Positions 18,148 through 28,139 of a DNA stretch of 64,000 bases are shown here, in pieces. The notes under the pieces were generated by a model. The model ran no database searches and had not been told where the DNA came from. It was given only the letters and a program-made list of their open reading frames with translations. Position 1 is the stretch's first letter. Every line of letters starts with the position of its first letter. A program made the position numbers and the translations under genes. Source of the DNA: Chlorobiota bacterium (GTDB taxonomy: Bacteria; Bacteroidota; Ignavibacteria; OLB7); contig JAQBOZ010000034.1 of assembly GCA_028287785.1 (NCBI GenBank), positions 31,831-95,830 on the forward strand, written 5' to 3'.

Positions 18148-20199
18148 ATGGCCCATCGATTCGAGATTCATCCTTCGATCGGCGTTGCCCGCCTGGGCAA
18201 CAGTCGTGATGAGTTCTATCTGGAGCCCGAGAGTATCGGGGGGCTGCCGATTGCCTGCGACCCGAATGGAAACGCGATCACAAACGGCGACCGGCCGGAA
18301 TTCGTACGGCAGTTCAAGGATTCACAGGGGCGCATCAAGCGCCAGGCCGCGCGGTTCCGGGTGTTCCGTTATGATGACGCGAACCCGAACGATCCCGGCA
18401 CCGAGATCACAATCAACAGTCCCGAGGTGGAGAAGATTGTCTGGACCGCCCACGTCGCCAACAAGAAGGCGGTATGGTACCAGTTCAGCGAGCTTGAAGG
18501 CGACCTGATGCTGGGTCAGCAGAACAGCTACCAGGCATGCCATGTGCCGCTCCGCAACCCGCATGTGGTGGGGCCGCCGCGCATGAAGGAGATGATCGAT
18601 CCGGGTCCGCGCACGCTCGATGGCGCCGGGCAGCGCGCGCCGTTCTCAAAGGACACCATCCCCACGGGATACATCCACGGCTCGTTCCCGCAGGGCACTC
18701 CCTCGCAGGGCCTGCCGATCAGGACATTGGGTGAGATGATCACCGATGCCGACGGGCGGCTGCTGGTGCTTGGCGGGTACGGCAATGCCGGCGGCAATTC
18801 CCCGATCGACACATTCGCCGGCGCCGACGGCTGGCACGATGACATTTCCGATGGCCCCGTGTACTGCCAGCTCCATCTGAAAAGCGGTGAGGTTATCGAG
18901 ATGCGGGCGTGGGTGCTGGCCGGCTCGCCGAAGTTCGCGCCCGAGCTGGTGAACATCGTCACTCTTTCCGATATCATGTACGATGTCGGCATCCGATATA
19001 TGAACCTTGTGCCGGGGATGTATTCCGGCGGCGCATGGAACCGGGAGTACATGGCGAACTTCGATCGCGATATCGCCCCCATCATCGAGCGGCCGATGGA
19101 TTACATGTGGGTTGCCAACGTGCAGCCCATGCTGGGCTTCACCGCGCCGCGGTTCAACGTGCGCGACGCATCGGAGGCCAACCGCGTCTACCGCGAAACG
19201 TACTTCAAATATTTTCGCAAACGCGAGCAGCCCGATGAGCTGTTCAGCGGTCCCGGCGATGCCGGCATTCCCCTGATGCCGCTCAACTCCGGCAGCAACT
19301 CGGTCAGCAACACGCTGATCGACAAATTTCTCTGCCTGACCGAGACACAGTACTTCCTGCTGGAGCAATGGGCCGCCGGGAAGTTCGACACCAACCCGCC
19401 CCAGCCCACGCCGGGAGTGCATCCGCTCGATGTCGCGAGCGTTGGGAACTGCGTTGGCGGCCCGATGTGCCCGGGCATCGAGGTAACATGGAGCACGCGC
19501 AATCCGCCGATCTACGAAGCCCCATACAGGCTGCTGCATGCCCATGACGAAGCCTATTACTTTGCCAATGGCCTCAGCACCACGCACGATGAATGCGCCG
19601 GCGGCGGCTGCGAGCCGGGCGATCTCACCAAGCGCATGGCGATACCCTGGCAGGCGGACTTCTTTCAATGCACCGTTCAGTTCATCAACTTCACCAACGA
19701 CAACGTCAACAAGTTGAGCGATATCCCGCTGCCGCCCACGTACTACGCGTACTGGTGGCCGCCGCAGAGCCCGATGTACGTGCTCAGCGGCGCTCTCTCG
19801 GTGGAGGAACAGACCGCGGCCGGCGTGCCGGCCGGATTTCAGGTGTACTACCCGCGTGGCATCAACAGCTTCTCGCAGATGATCATGGCGTGGTCGTACC
19901 TGGGCTTTATCGTCAATCAGAATCACGACGAGATGGGATCGATGTTCCCCTCGTTCACCGAGGTGGAACGGAACCACGACATGTTCCAGGCCACCAGCGT
20001 GGCCGTGGGGGGCATCAGCAACTTCCTCAACCCCGAGGACACGTTCTTCAACCCGATGTGGTTCCTGAAGCCCGTGGCGGTTGCCCGGCATCCAGCCGTG
20101 CGCGCCGCATTGATGGGAGCCGAGGCGGAGCCGGCGGAACCGACCGGTTTTGTCTCCGCGCCACCGCGCAGCCATATGCACCATGGCCGCAGGCGCTGA
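18148..20199 (+). CDS. lodA: LodA/GoxA-like cysteine tryptophylquinone amino acid oxidase
   Basis: LodA-family enzymes oxidatively deaminate amino acids (L-lysine at the epsilon position, or glycine), releasing H2O2. Their cofactor is built from a Cys and a Trp of the protein itself. The 683-residue product begins with the family signature FEIHPSIGVARLGNS and DEFYLEPE. It retains YYAYWWPPQSP near 532-541 and the ADFFQC segment. Cys508 has Asp504 four residues before it, the same spacing as Cys516 and Asp512 of Marinomonas LodA. Trp582 (MIMAWSYLGFI) fits LodA Trp581. There is no signal peptide, as usual for the family. TGGAGT precedes the ATG. The lodB-like gene overlaps its end. The substrate cannot be deduced. 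Confidence 0.85.
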   Translation: MAHRFEIHPSIGVARLGNSRDEFYLEPESIGGLPIACDPNGNAITNGDRPEFVRQFKDSQGRIKRQAARFRVFRYDDANPNDPGTEITINSPEVEKIVWTAHVANKKAVWYQFSELEGDLMLGQQNSYQACHVPLRNPHVVGPPRMKEMIDPGPRTLDGAGQRAPFSKDTIPTGYIHGSFPQGTPSQGLPIRTLGEMITDADGRLLVLGGYGNAGGNSPIDTFAGADGWHDDISDGPVYCQLHLKSGEVIEMRAWVLAGSPKFAPELVNIVTLSDIMYDVGIRYMNLVPGMYSGGAWNREYMANFDRDIAPIIERPMDYMWVANVQPMLGFTAPRFNVRDASEANRVYRETYFKYFRKREQPDELFSGPGDAGIPLMPLNSGSNSVSNTLIDKFLCLTETQYFLLEQWAAGKFDTNPPQPTPGVHPLDVASVGNCVGGPMCPGIEVTWSTRNPPIYEAPYRLLHAHDEAYYFANGLSTTHDECAGGGCEPGDLTKRMAIPWQADFFQCTVQFINFTNDNVNKLSDIPLPPTYYAYWWPPQSPMYVLSGALSVEEQTAAGVPAGFQVYYPRGINSFSQMIMAWSYLGFIVNQNHDEMGSMFPSFTEVERNHDMFQATSVAVGGISNFLNPEDTFFNPMWFLKPVAVARHPAVRAALMGAEAEPAEPTGFVSAPPRSHMHHGRRR

Positions 20200-21301
20200 T
20201 GTCGATATCGTGATCGCGGGGGGAGGGCCGGCCGGAGCAGCGGCGGCCCTTACGCTCGCGGCGCACACGACGCATGGCGTGCTTGTGCTGGAGAGCTCGC
20301 GCTACGATGGCGTGCGCGTGGGGGAAACCGTGTCGCCGGGCATACGGCCGCTGCTCGACTATCTGGGAGTTACCGCCCGGTTCCTGGCGGATGCCCATGC
20401 GCCGGGCCTTGGCACCGCCGCGGCCTGGGGCGGCCCCGTTCCCGTTGCCCGCGATTATCTTTTCACGGGACGGGGCGATGGCTGGCATCTCGATCGCGAA
20501 CGTTTCGACAGGTCGCTGGCCGATGCCGTTGTCGAGCGCGGGGCGCGACTCCGCACCGGTGCGCGGGTAGTGTCGGTGAGCGGCACCGGACCGTACCGGA
20601 TTGCCATTGCCGCCGATGATGCCGGGCACGATGGCGTGGAGCATATCACCGCCCGATTCCTGATCGACGCCACCGGCAGAAGCGCATCGCTGGCGCGTGC
20701 GCTGGGCGCACGCAGGGAGCCGGTGGACAGGATGATCGGGATCGTTGGATTTCACACGCTCGACCCCATGCATTCCGTTGAGCGGAATGCGCTTATCGAA
20801 GCCGTGCCCGACGGGTGGTGGTACAGCGCGCCGCTTCCCAACGGCCGCATCGTGCTGGCCTTTATGACCGATGCCGATATCGCCCGGCGCGAACGCCTTG
20901 CCGATCCCGCGATCTGGGCCGAGCGCCTTCGCGCCACCGATTGTACCGCCGCGCGTATCAATGGCGCCGTGTTCCAGCCGGAGCTTCGGATACGCAGCGC
21001 CGCTTCCCATCTGCTCGACCCGGTTGGTGCTCCCGGCTGGGTGGCCGCCGGGGACGCCGCGTGCAGCTTCGACCCTCTCGCCGCGATGGGAATCGGGCAC
21101 GCGATCTCATCAGGCATCCACGCCGCCCGCGCCGCGCACAACTTCCTCCAGTCGCGCGGCCCCATCCTCGACGAATACATCGGCCACGTCGCCGCCAATT
21201 TCCGCCGCTACCTCGAACTCAGAACCGGCTACTACGCCGTGGAGCGAAGGTGGAAGGAAAAGACATTCTGGAAGAGAAGAAGTGGGAAGGGCGATGAGTA
21301 G
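20183..21301 (+). CDS. lodB: LodB-like FAD-dependent oxidoreductase (quinone cofactor maturation)
   Basis: LodB flavoproteins are required to form the tryptophylquinone of the adjacent LodA. The 372-residue product has the N-terminal dinucleotide-binding motif IAGGGPAGAAAAL, a mid-protein FLIDATGRSASLAR motif and the FAD-binding GDAACSFDPLAAMGIGHAI motif, as in geranylgeranyl-reductase/halogenase-like monooxygenases. The ATG at 20183 lies inside the last codons of lodA (17-nt overlap), which implies translational coupling. An alternative TTG at 20150 would add 11 residues. Its pairing with lodA is the main reason for the LodB assignment, since many other FAD monooxygenases look similar. Confidence 0.83.
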   Translation: MAAGADVDIVIAGGGPAGAAAALTLAAHTTHGVLVLESSRYDGVRVGETVSPGIRPLLDYLGVTARFLADAHAPGLGTAAAWGGPVPVARDYLFTGRGDGWHLDRERFDRSLADAVVERGARLRTGARVVSVSGTGPYRIAIAADDAGHDGVEHITARFLIDATGRSASLARALGARREPVDRMIGIVGFHTLDPMHSVERNALIEAVPDGWWYSAPLPNGRIVLAFMTDADIARRERLADPAIWAERLRATDCTAARINGAVFQPELRIRSAASHLLDPVGAPGWVAAGDAACSFDPLAAMGIGHAISSGIHAARAAHNFLQSRGPILDEYIGHVAANFRRYLELRTGYYAVERRWKEKTFWKRRSGKGDE

Positions 21302-21428
21302 AGTTCCGATAACCAATCGTGTATTACTATTGCAATATTCTCCGGTCGGCAGTTCGCCGTCACCGTTCTTTTCTCCTTTTATGGCATACTGCCAGAAACT
21401 ATAAACATCCATCAGAAGGGCTATTGCA

Positions 21429-22175
21429 ATGTTTGACATCAAGGCTCAGGAGCGACTTGGTTACTACGTGTATGCACTGTTCGACCCTAATAATCCGAAG
21501 TGGCCCTTCTATATAGGAAAGGGCTGTGGGAACAGGGTTTTTGCTCATGCCGGTGGAAACTCTCTTGATAGTATCGATGATGAACCACTCAGTGCAAAAT
21601 TTGAATTGATCGCCAGGATTAAACACGCACATCAGGAAGTTCTGCATAAGATCATTCGGTTCGGCCTTTCCGAGGAAGAGGCATTCAAGGTGGAAGCCGC
21701 TCTCATTGATCTGGTTAATTATATCCGGCCTGATACGTTGAAGAACGAGATTTCCGGCCAGGGAGTGGCCGAGGGGATTTATGACGCGGCGGACCTTGCA
21801 TTATCTCTTTGTGCGCCAAAACTTCAATCCGATCTACCTCTCCTTATCATCAAGATTGAACGTCAGTGGACTGCATTGCTTGAGAGATTCGGAACCGACT
21901 CCACTATTCCTAACATCGAGATTTATGAATCGACCAAAGGAAACTGGAAGCTTAATGCTCTTCGTGCGTCACGGGCTGAGTGTGTCCTGTCAGTTGCCCG
22001 GGGCCTTGTTCGGTCTGCATTTGTTCCGTCTGGCTGGGCCGATTCCGGTGAGGATAAACGAAAGGTCATGACCGGATTTGAAGACACAACGAGGTACGAT
22101 CATTTTGTCGGTACTTCGGTTGCACATCTCTTTGAGCGTGGAAGCCAGAATCCAATTCGCTATCTCCAATGCTGA
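21429..22175 (+). CDS. GIY-YIG domain protein, LEM-3-like
   Basis: The 248-residue protein opens with YYVYALFDP and PFYIGKGCGNRVFAH. These match the GIY and YIG strands of GIY-YIG nucleases of the LEM-3/ANKLE1 type, which nick or cut DNA. A Glu after EEEAFKVEAALID may be the metal ligand. The C-terminal half (VARGLVRSAFVPSGW) resembles the extension seen in bacterial members. The region is visibly less GC-rich than lodAB, which suggests separate acquisition. It stands alone, with no methylase or restriction gene beside it. The nuclease role is inferred from the fold. Confidence 0.68.
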   Translation: MFDIKAQERLGYYVYALFDPNNPKWPFYIGKGCGNRVFAHAGGNSLDSIDDEPLSAKFELIARIKHAHQEVLHKIIRFGLSEEEAFKVEAALIDLVNYIRPDTLKNEISGQGVAEGIYDAADLALSLCAPKLQSDLPLLIIKIERQWTALLERFGTDSTIPNIEIYESTKGNWKLNALRASRAECVLSVARGLVRSAFVPSGWADSGEDKRKVMTGFEDTTRYDHFVGTSVAHLFERGSQNPIRYLQC

Positions 22176-22199
22176 TGTCTGATTCCTCGGTAGTGACTC

Positions 22200-22345
22200 A
22201 GTTTCCACTGCTCACACCCGCTGGTCATCCTAAGCGTAGCGAGGAGCCTTTGGCTTGTGCAGTACATCTTCAGGATTCCCGCTTTGTCGAGATACGTTTC
22301 GTAGCCCTTCGGGTCTTCGCCGCGCTCAGAATGGCAACCTGAGTG
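22200..22345. repeat. Dispersed intergenic repeat of the GTCATCCTAAGCGTAGCGAG type
   Basis: The segment around GTCATCCTAAGCGTAGCGAG, followed by GGCTTGTGCAGTACATC and ending near CGCGCTCAGAATGGCA, resembles non-coding repeats I associate with many environmental genomes. Only one copy is in this window, so its repeat nature rests on recognition rather than on comparison. The rest of the gap to 22778 holds no gene that I can support. Confidence 0.45.
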
Positions 22346-22778
22346 AGTAATGAATAAGGGTAGGCAAACTGTGTTACTCCCGCCGGTTTTAGCTGGCAGG
22401 ATCGATGATGTAAGTTGCGGCCGCTTCCAGCCGGACAGGTTGCGCGCGTCGAGCCGATTGCTCGGGCCGCGTTTCTCCGATGTCGGCCATGTATTTTAAG
22501 CCCCCTCTCCCTCCCCATCGTAGTTATCAACGGCGGCTGACGTTTACGATTGCGCTCCGCGCAACCAACGGCGGACGGGGTATCCGCGTCCGCGCGTGAA
22601 CGACCGTGGCGTGAAGCGCGCTCCGGGAGGCTGTCCGCCATCAGCGGCCCTTCCCCGCCCTGTTCGCGGCTCCGGCCGCCCTATCGAACCTTTCAGATAC
22701 CGTGCACCCACACCATGACGCCGGACACCGCAACTTCCCGGCATCATCAAACCCAACATCTGACCAAAGGAATCCGCA

Positions 22779-25559
22779 ATGAGCGAACCCGAGTCCTCAT
22801 CAACCACCACGCCGACCACGATGATCGTATGCCCTACCACGCATAACGACTGGGACTGGCAGGTGACGTTTGAGACGTATTACAATGATGGAACAGGGAG
22901 TGGGAGCAATCAGACACAGAGCGTGCGCCGCATTCTGGACAGCGTGACCCGAATCTTCGATCTGAGCTACGATCAGCCCATCAATGAGAACGCGGAGTTT
23001 CGGTTCTCCTACGCCGAGGTTGGTTTTCTGCGCCAGTATCTGGAGGATATCCCCCACAAGGCGCTCAGTCTCAGGAGAGTTGAGGATCGTTTCTGTCTTC
23101 TCGGCGGGGGTATCACATCGCCGGACAACCAGACATCCCACGGCGAGGTCTTCATCAGAAATTATCTCACCGGCCACGACTATCTGAAATCCGTTGATCT
23201 GATCGATCAGGTGTTCTTCGTGGCGTGGCTGCCCGACGATTTCGGGCACGATCCGCAGCTCCCGGTGCTGATCGAGGCGCTTGGGATGAAGGCCATCGGC
23301 CTCTCCCGCATCCCCGGCTCGGTACAGCCCAAGCCGTGCACCAGCCTCCAGCACGCCGCCACGGACGCGCGCGCGAACGGCCTCAGTTTCTACTGGTCGG
23401 CGAACGATGGATCGACGATGCTGACTCATTTCATGCCCGCGACATATTACGGGATCACGAACTACGCGAATACCTGCGGGCTTACCGACCCTGAGTGCGA
23501 GATGCAGCAGTTCATTCAGGAGAACGGCGACGGCGTCGTATGGCCGGGTGGCGTCATCTTCGCCACGGAGGGGGGGGACTGGCAGTATCCGACAACCTCG
23601 GCCCCATACGCGAATGTTCCCGGCGCGTACAACTGGGCGAGCGTGATCGGCGCGACCGTGACATCGGGGGATATTACCGTGACCAGCCAGCTTGGCACCT
23701 TCGAGGACTACTACAATGCGCTGATGAAGTCGCCGGGGGATATTCCTTCATTCACGCTCTACGCCGAGAACTACTGGACGGGATATTTCGCAAGCCGGCC
23801 GCAGCTCAAGATCGATCACTATCAGGCGGCCCGGTTGCTCCTGGGCGCGGAGGTGCTGGGATCGATCCTCACGGTCTACGCGGGGACCACTTCGCAGGAT
23901 CAGGCCGATCTGTCGGAGGCCATCGCCGACGGCTGGAATCTTCTTGTCCCCACCACGCATCATGACTACATCACCGGCACATCGCCGGACAGCATCTATC
24001 AGGTTTCCAATCCTCCATCGCCGGAGGTCTGGGATTCCTCCGGGCAGTTGCCGATGTCCACGCAGGCGCTTGCGCTGGCGCAGGATGCGATGAACCTTGC
24101 GATGGCGCAACTGGCAACTGCCACGGCCCCCTCGCTCCCCGGCAATGAAATCCCGGTTGTGGTGTTCAACCAGCTTGGGTCCGACCTTCCCGATACCGTG
24201 ACGGTGGAGATCGACGATCCGAGCGGCGGGATGATGGACTACGAGGTTCTGGTTGGAACGACCAGGGGGCCGGTGCAGAGAAGCTCCGATTACACGCTGC
24301 TGTTCCAGGTTCCGGGGATGCGTTCGATGGCATATCAGATTGTCTATCTCCTGCCGCTTGGAGGGGTGGACCCGCCAACAAGAAGCCTCCCGGCCAGCGG
24401 AGATTTCACGTTCAGGAATGATGTGGTGACGCTGGAAGTCTCCCAGAGCAACGGCTGGGCAATCACGCAGATAACAACGAGCGAAGGGAACTCCTACATT
24501 CAGCCGGGAGATACCTGCGCCAACCAGATCAGCCTCTGGCAGGACGACGGAAATCTCTATCAGTTCGGGATGGAGTTCGTCAATGGGAACTGCGGGACGG
24601 GGACGTTTGCATGGGACTCCAACCTGAACGGCGGCACCGGCAGTCTCGTTGAGAGGGGGCCGGTCCGCTGGCGCTTCATCGGCAACCTGCAGGATAGGTT
24701 TGGAAACAACTACACGACACAGTACGATCTGATCCAGGGAGAAACCCAGGTTCGTATTACCACAACCGGTGCCGCTCCCGAAGCCCTCGGGCCGGCCAAT
24801 CAGGTTGGAACGATTGGATGGTCGGTGCTGACCTCCTTCCCGATGCAGATGACGACGGGGGAGACGGCGAGCGTTCTGGAATACGGCACATCCTACTACT
24901 GGGAGAATCGCGATCCGCAGCAATCCTGGAACGGGCTCACCTTCCGCGCCAGTCGCGACTTCGCCCAGCTCGCCACGGCAGCTGGCGACGCGGTGGCCGC
25001 CGTGTATCATAACGGAATCCCCGCCTGGACGATCGACGGGAGCGTCCTGCGCGGATGCCTGCTGCGAAACACGCCGGCCGGCGGACGCGGGGCTTACGGC
25101 ACCGATACCGACAGCCACACGCAGAGGTATACGCTGGATGTGGAGCCCCAGCCGGCCGTAACCGGACATCCACTCCGCACGGCGCTCTACACCCAGACGC
25201 CGCTCCATGCCGCGGTGCTTTCCCCCGGGACCGGCGCGACGATGCCGGAGGCGGCGCAGCTCGCGAGCGTGGCCCAGCCCGATGCTCTGCTCCGCGTCGG
25301 GAAGATCAATCCGCCTTCCGATGGGGGCCCTGACCTGATCCTGCGCGTGCAGCGCTCGGGCACGGGGTCGGAGCAGCTCGATATCACCCTCCCATTCCTC
25401 GCCGGCGAAGGCTCGGTCACGCCGGAAATCGTGACGGCGCTGGAAACCACCCCCGAGCGGCAGACCGTGGTGACCGTGTCGGGGACGACGGCCTCGTTCA
25501 TGGCCGACCGCGCCGTCTGGACGATGAAAGTGCCGGGGGGAACGGCCAGCGCAAGCTGA
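22779..25559 (+). CDS. Glycoside hydrolase family 38 alpha-mannosidase
   Basis: GH38 enzymes remove alpha-linked mannose with retention of configuration, using one zinc ion. The 926-residue product has THNDWDWQ near residue 21, with zinc ligands His22 and Asp24. The nucleophile segment WLPDDFGHDPQLP gives Asp153, and a HHDYITGTSPDSIY motif sits in the middle domain. The C-terminal half is the usual beta-sandwich region. There is no signal peptide: the protein starts MSEPESSSTTTPTTM. Either it acts in the cytoplasm or it leaves by a route without a Sec signal. An in-frame run of seven G near 23571 is intact. A weak hairpin (25574-25593) follows the stop. Confidence 0.85.
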   Translation: MSEPESSSTTTPTTMIVCPTTHNDWDWQVTFETYYNDGTGSGSNQTQSVRRILDSVTRIFDLSYDQPINENAEFRFSYAEVGFLRQYLEDIPHKALSLRRVEDRFCLLGGGITSPDNQTSHGEVFIRNYLTGHDYLKSVDLIDQVFFVAWLPDDFGHDPQLPVLIEALGMKAIGLSRIPGSVQPKPCTSLQHAATDARANGLSFYWSANDGSTMLTHFMPATYYGITNYANTCGLTDPECEMQQFIQENGDGVVWPGGVIFATEGGDWQYPTTSAPYANVPGAYNWASVIGATVTSGDITVTSQLGTFEDYYNALMKSPGDIPSFTLYAENYWTGYFASRPQLKIDHYQAARLLLGAEVLGSILTVYAGTTSQDQADLSEAIADGWNLLVPTTHHDYITGTSPDSIYQVSNPPSPEVWDSSGQLPMSTQALALAQDAMNLAMAQLATATAPSLPGNEIPVVVFNQLGSDLPDTVTVEIDDPSGGMMDYEVLVGTTRGPVQRSSDYTLLFQVPGMRSMAYQIVYLLPLGGVDPPTRSLPASGDFTFRNDVVTLEVSQSNGWAITQITTSEGNSYIQPGDTCANQISLWQDDGNLYQFGMEFVNGNCGTGTFAWDSNLNGGTGSLVERGPVRWRFIGNLQDRFGNNYTTQYDLIQGETQVRITTTGAAPEALGPANQVGTIGWSVLTSFPMQMTTGETASVLEYGTSYYWENRDPQQSWNGLTFRASRDFAQLATAAGDAVAAVYHNGIPAWTIDGSVLRGCLLRNTPAGGRGAYGTDTDSHTQRYTLDVEPQPAVTGHPLRTALYTQTPLHAAVLSPGTGATMPEAAQLASVAQPDALLRVGKINPPSDGGPDLILRVQRSGTGSEQLDITLPFLAGEGSVTPEIVTALETTPERQTVVTVSGTTASFMADRAVWTMKVPGGTASAS

Positions 25560-25842
25560 TGAAAAAGATCGATGCCCGTGTCCGCGCACGGGCTCGATCG
25601 CGGACCGATGACATCGGCGCGTGGGTGATGTTCGCGCGCCGATGCGCCGTGGGATAAGCCCGTGCAATGCCCGTGAATGCGCGGTCGCGGTTCCCATCGC
25701 CGGTCGGGAGATGTGATCCCGGTGGATGAATGATCATGAAGATCAGCGTGGTGATGGTTTGCCGATAATTTGTGAAACCACATTACCGCATCCTCCACAT
25801 TCTCTATAAGTTGCGATCGGCAACGGTCGGCCATCCGCCGGC

Positions 25843-27888
25843 ATGAACTCCGAACGGCGTTCAACAATACATCCCTTCATGACAATGATATCACAATCGA
25901 CCCAGACATCCCGCCAGATGCTTCTGCGCGCGCAGGAGATTCGTGAATTGATTCGCGACGCGCGCGGCGCGTGCGTGCCGGACTATGTTGCCAGGGCTCT
26001 TCGGGACCGCTACATGGAGCCGTTCGAGGAGGATGCGGTGGAGGTTGCCGAGCTGCTCGGCGAGCTGGTGGACACCGCCCGCCAGCGGGTCGAGGAGAAC
26101 GATATCGAACCACTGCATGATGACAAACATCAGCCGCCGAAACTTCCCAAGCGTGAACGGGAGAGCGTGGCGAACCTGGCGATGCTGATGGCGACGCGCT
26201 CGGCCGCGCTCCTTTTTGCGGGGCAGCGCGAGGATGCGTTTGTCGCAGCCATCGAGGGTGTGGCGTGGGGGAGAGTTTCCCAGGATCATGAGACCCTGGC
26301 GCTGGGGTGGATGGCGCTCTATGCCATCTATGAACGGCTGGGGAAATGGGATGATCAACGCGATGCGATCCTGCGCTCGCTTGAGGAAGCCCGCGCCTCC
26401 GGCATTGCCAGGCTCATCCTCGACTGCATGTTGACGCTGATCTCCTATCTGATCGAGTCGATGCGTCTCGACGAGGCGGAGCGTCTGAATCTCGAGGCGC
26501 AGTCGATCATGGAGAATGATCTTTCCGAAGAGGAGCGCCACCCGCATTACGCGATCTCATTATCACACGCATCGCGCATTGCCCGCTATCGCGGCCGTGA
26601 ACCGGAATGCATCCGGGGCTTTCGCGAGGCGCTCCGCTGGGCCGATGCGGCATTGTACCCGCTGACGCGAAGCAGCATCCTGTCGCATCTCGGCTCCACC
26701 TATGTCCACCTTGAACAACACCGGCAGTGCATCGAATGCCAGTGCGAGCTGGTGGAGCTTGCCGATGCGATCGGGGTGAAGAAGATCAAGAGCTGGGCAT
26801 ACCTGAACCTTGTCGAGGCCCACCAGCGGCTGAAGGAATACGATCAGGCGATGGAACTGCTCGATCACGCGGAACGCTATGCCTCGGGCGGGTCGTGGGA
26901 TCATATCTCATTGATCATATTCAGACGGGCCGAGGTGTTGGTCGCCACGGGACGCCACGATGAGGCGGCGGTTCTCTGCCGGAAAATCATTGACAGCCCG
27001 AACAAGACGCTCCGGGTAACGCGCCTCTACCTTGCACTCTATACGCTTGGGGAGATCGAGGAGAAATGCTCGCGATACGAGAACGCCGAGAAGTTCTACA
27101 ATCGCGCCATCGCCGCCGTCGCAAGGGATGTTTCGCAGCCCCTTTCAACCGCGCAGTTCGGCCTTGCGAGGGTGCTTCATGCGATGGAACGATATGACGA
27201 AGCGGTGGCGATACTCGATACCTTCTCCCTGAGCCAGCATGCCACATCATCTCATGAGGCGCAGTTGCTTCGGCTGCGTGCCGCGATTGCCGAGGCAAGA
27301 GGCGATCTGCGTACCGTTATCGACTGCGAACGGAAAGCCGCCGCCATCGAGCAGATCGCTCTTGAGCGTAAGTCGGAGCAATCGCTTCGCAATGCCCGCA
27401 TCATTCTGGAGACCGATCTGCTGGAGCGGGAGGCGGAGCTGGAACGGGAGCGCCGTCGCCGGCTGGAGCGCGAGCTTGCCACCGCCGTTGTGGCGCTCGG
27501 CGATCGCACGCGACAGGCCGCGGCGGTCGAGGAGCGGCTGCGGCTGATGCTTGCACAGAGCAGCAGCAACTCCGAGCGTGCCGTAACCGCCGCGCTGCAC
27601 GAGGCGCTTCTCTCCCTCCGCACGGGAAAGCGTTCGCAGGAATCGGTGCACCACTACCTGTCGAAAGTCGATGAGGATTTTCAGCGGCGTCTGCGGGAGC
27701 GCTTCCCGAGCCTTACGCGCAAGCAGGAGCGGCTCTGCGGGTTGATCCGCACGGGCCTCGATTCCAGGGAGATCGCATCACTTCTCGATCTCCAGCCCGA
27801 GGGATTGAAGGCGTTGCGGAAGCGGCTGCGCAAGGGGCTCGGGCTTGATCAGGAGGAGATTCTTGAGAGATTTCTCGCGGGTATCTGA
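25843..27888 (+). CDS. TPR-repeat protein with C-terminal LuxR-type HTH
   Basis: The 681-residue protein consists mostly of tetratricopeptide-like helices (about 60-490), including YDQAMELLDHAERYA and YENAEKFYNRAIAAV. A charged coiled coil follows (about 500-590, LLEREAELERERRRRLERE). A winged-like HTH closes the protein: FPSLTRKQERLCGLIRTGL, DSREIASLLDL and ALRKRLRKGL. This layout occurs in Bacteroidota two-headed regulators in which TPRs sense a partner and the HTH binds DNA. No signal peptide or TM helix is visible, so it is likely cytoplasmic. The start is uncertain (25843 or the ATG at 25879). It may regulate the flanking accessory genes, which is inference. Confidence 0.72.
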   Translation: MNSERRSTIHPFMTMISQSTQTSRQMLLRAQEIRELIRDARGACVPDYVARALRDRYMEPFEEDAVEVAELLGELVDTARQRVEENDIEPLHDDKHQPPKLPKRERESVANLAMLMATRSAALLFAGQREDAFVAAIEGVAWGRVSQDHETLALGWMALYAIYERLGKWDDQRDAILRSLEEARASGIARLILDCMLTLISYLIESMRLDEAERLNLEAQSIMENDLSEEERHPHYAISLSHASRIARYRGREPECIRGFREALRWADAALYPLTRSSILSHLGSTYVHLEQHRQCIECQCELVELADAIGVKKIKSWAYLNLVEAHQRLKEYDQAMELLDHAERYASGGSWDHISLIIFRRAEVLVATGRHDEAAVLCRKIIDSPNKTLRVTRLYLALYTLGEIEEKCSRYENAEKFYNRAIAAVARDVSQPLSTAQFGLARVLHAMERYDEAVAILDTFSLSQHATSSHEAQLLRLRAAIAEARGDLRTVIDCERKAAAIEQIALERKSEQSLRNARIILETDLLEREAELERERRRRLERELATAVVALGDRTRQAAAVEERLRLMLAQSSSNSERAVTAALHEALLSLRTGKRSQESVHHYLSKVDEDFQRRLRERFPSLTRKQERLCGLIRTGLDSREIASLLDLQPEGLKALRKRLRKGLGLDQEEILERFLAGI

Positions 27889-28139
27889 GGTCGCTCGGCA
27901 GCGAGCCATTTGCGTGGCATCATGTGGAGCATCCGCCCCGGCTCCCGCGGTTGGACTCCTCATACCGAACTCATATGTGGTCCGCCTCGTTCCGAAGGCG
28001 CACCACATATCACCATCCCCCCGATACCGGCTCCGTATCGGCGGCGCCGATGCTTCCGCGCGCGTGACATGCAGGGTGGAAGCATACTTCCAATCGGAAC
28101 ATTCCGATCATGTTCTCTTCCATCCAATCAAGGTGGGTC

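Noticed and set aside
18646..20268. 540-codon open frame antisense to the lodA-like gene
   Set aside because: It has no domain or signal, and the sense strand has the full LodA signature.
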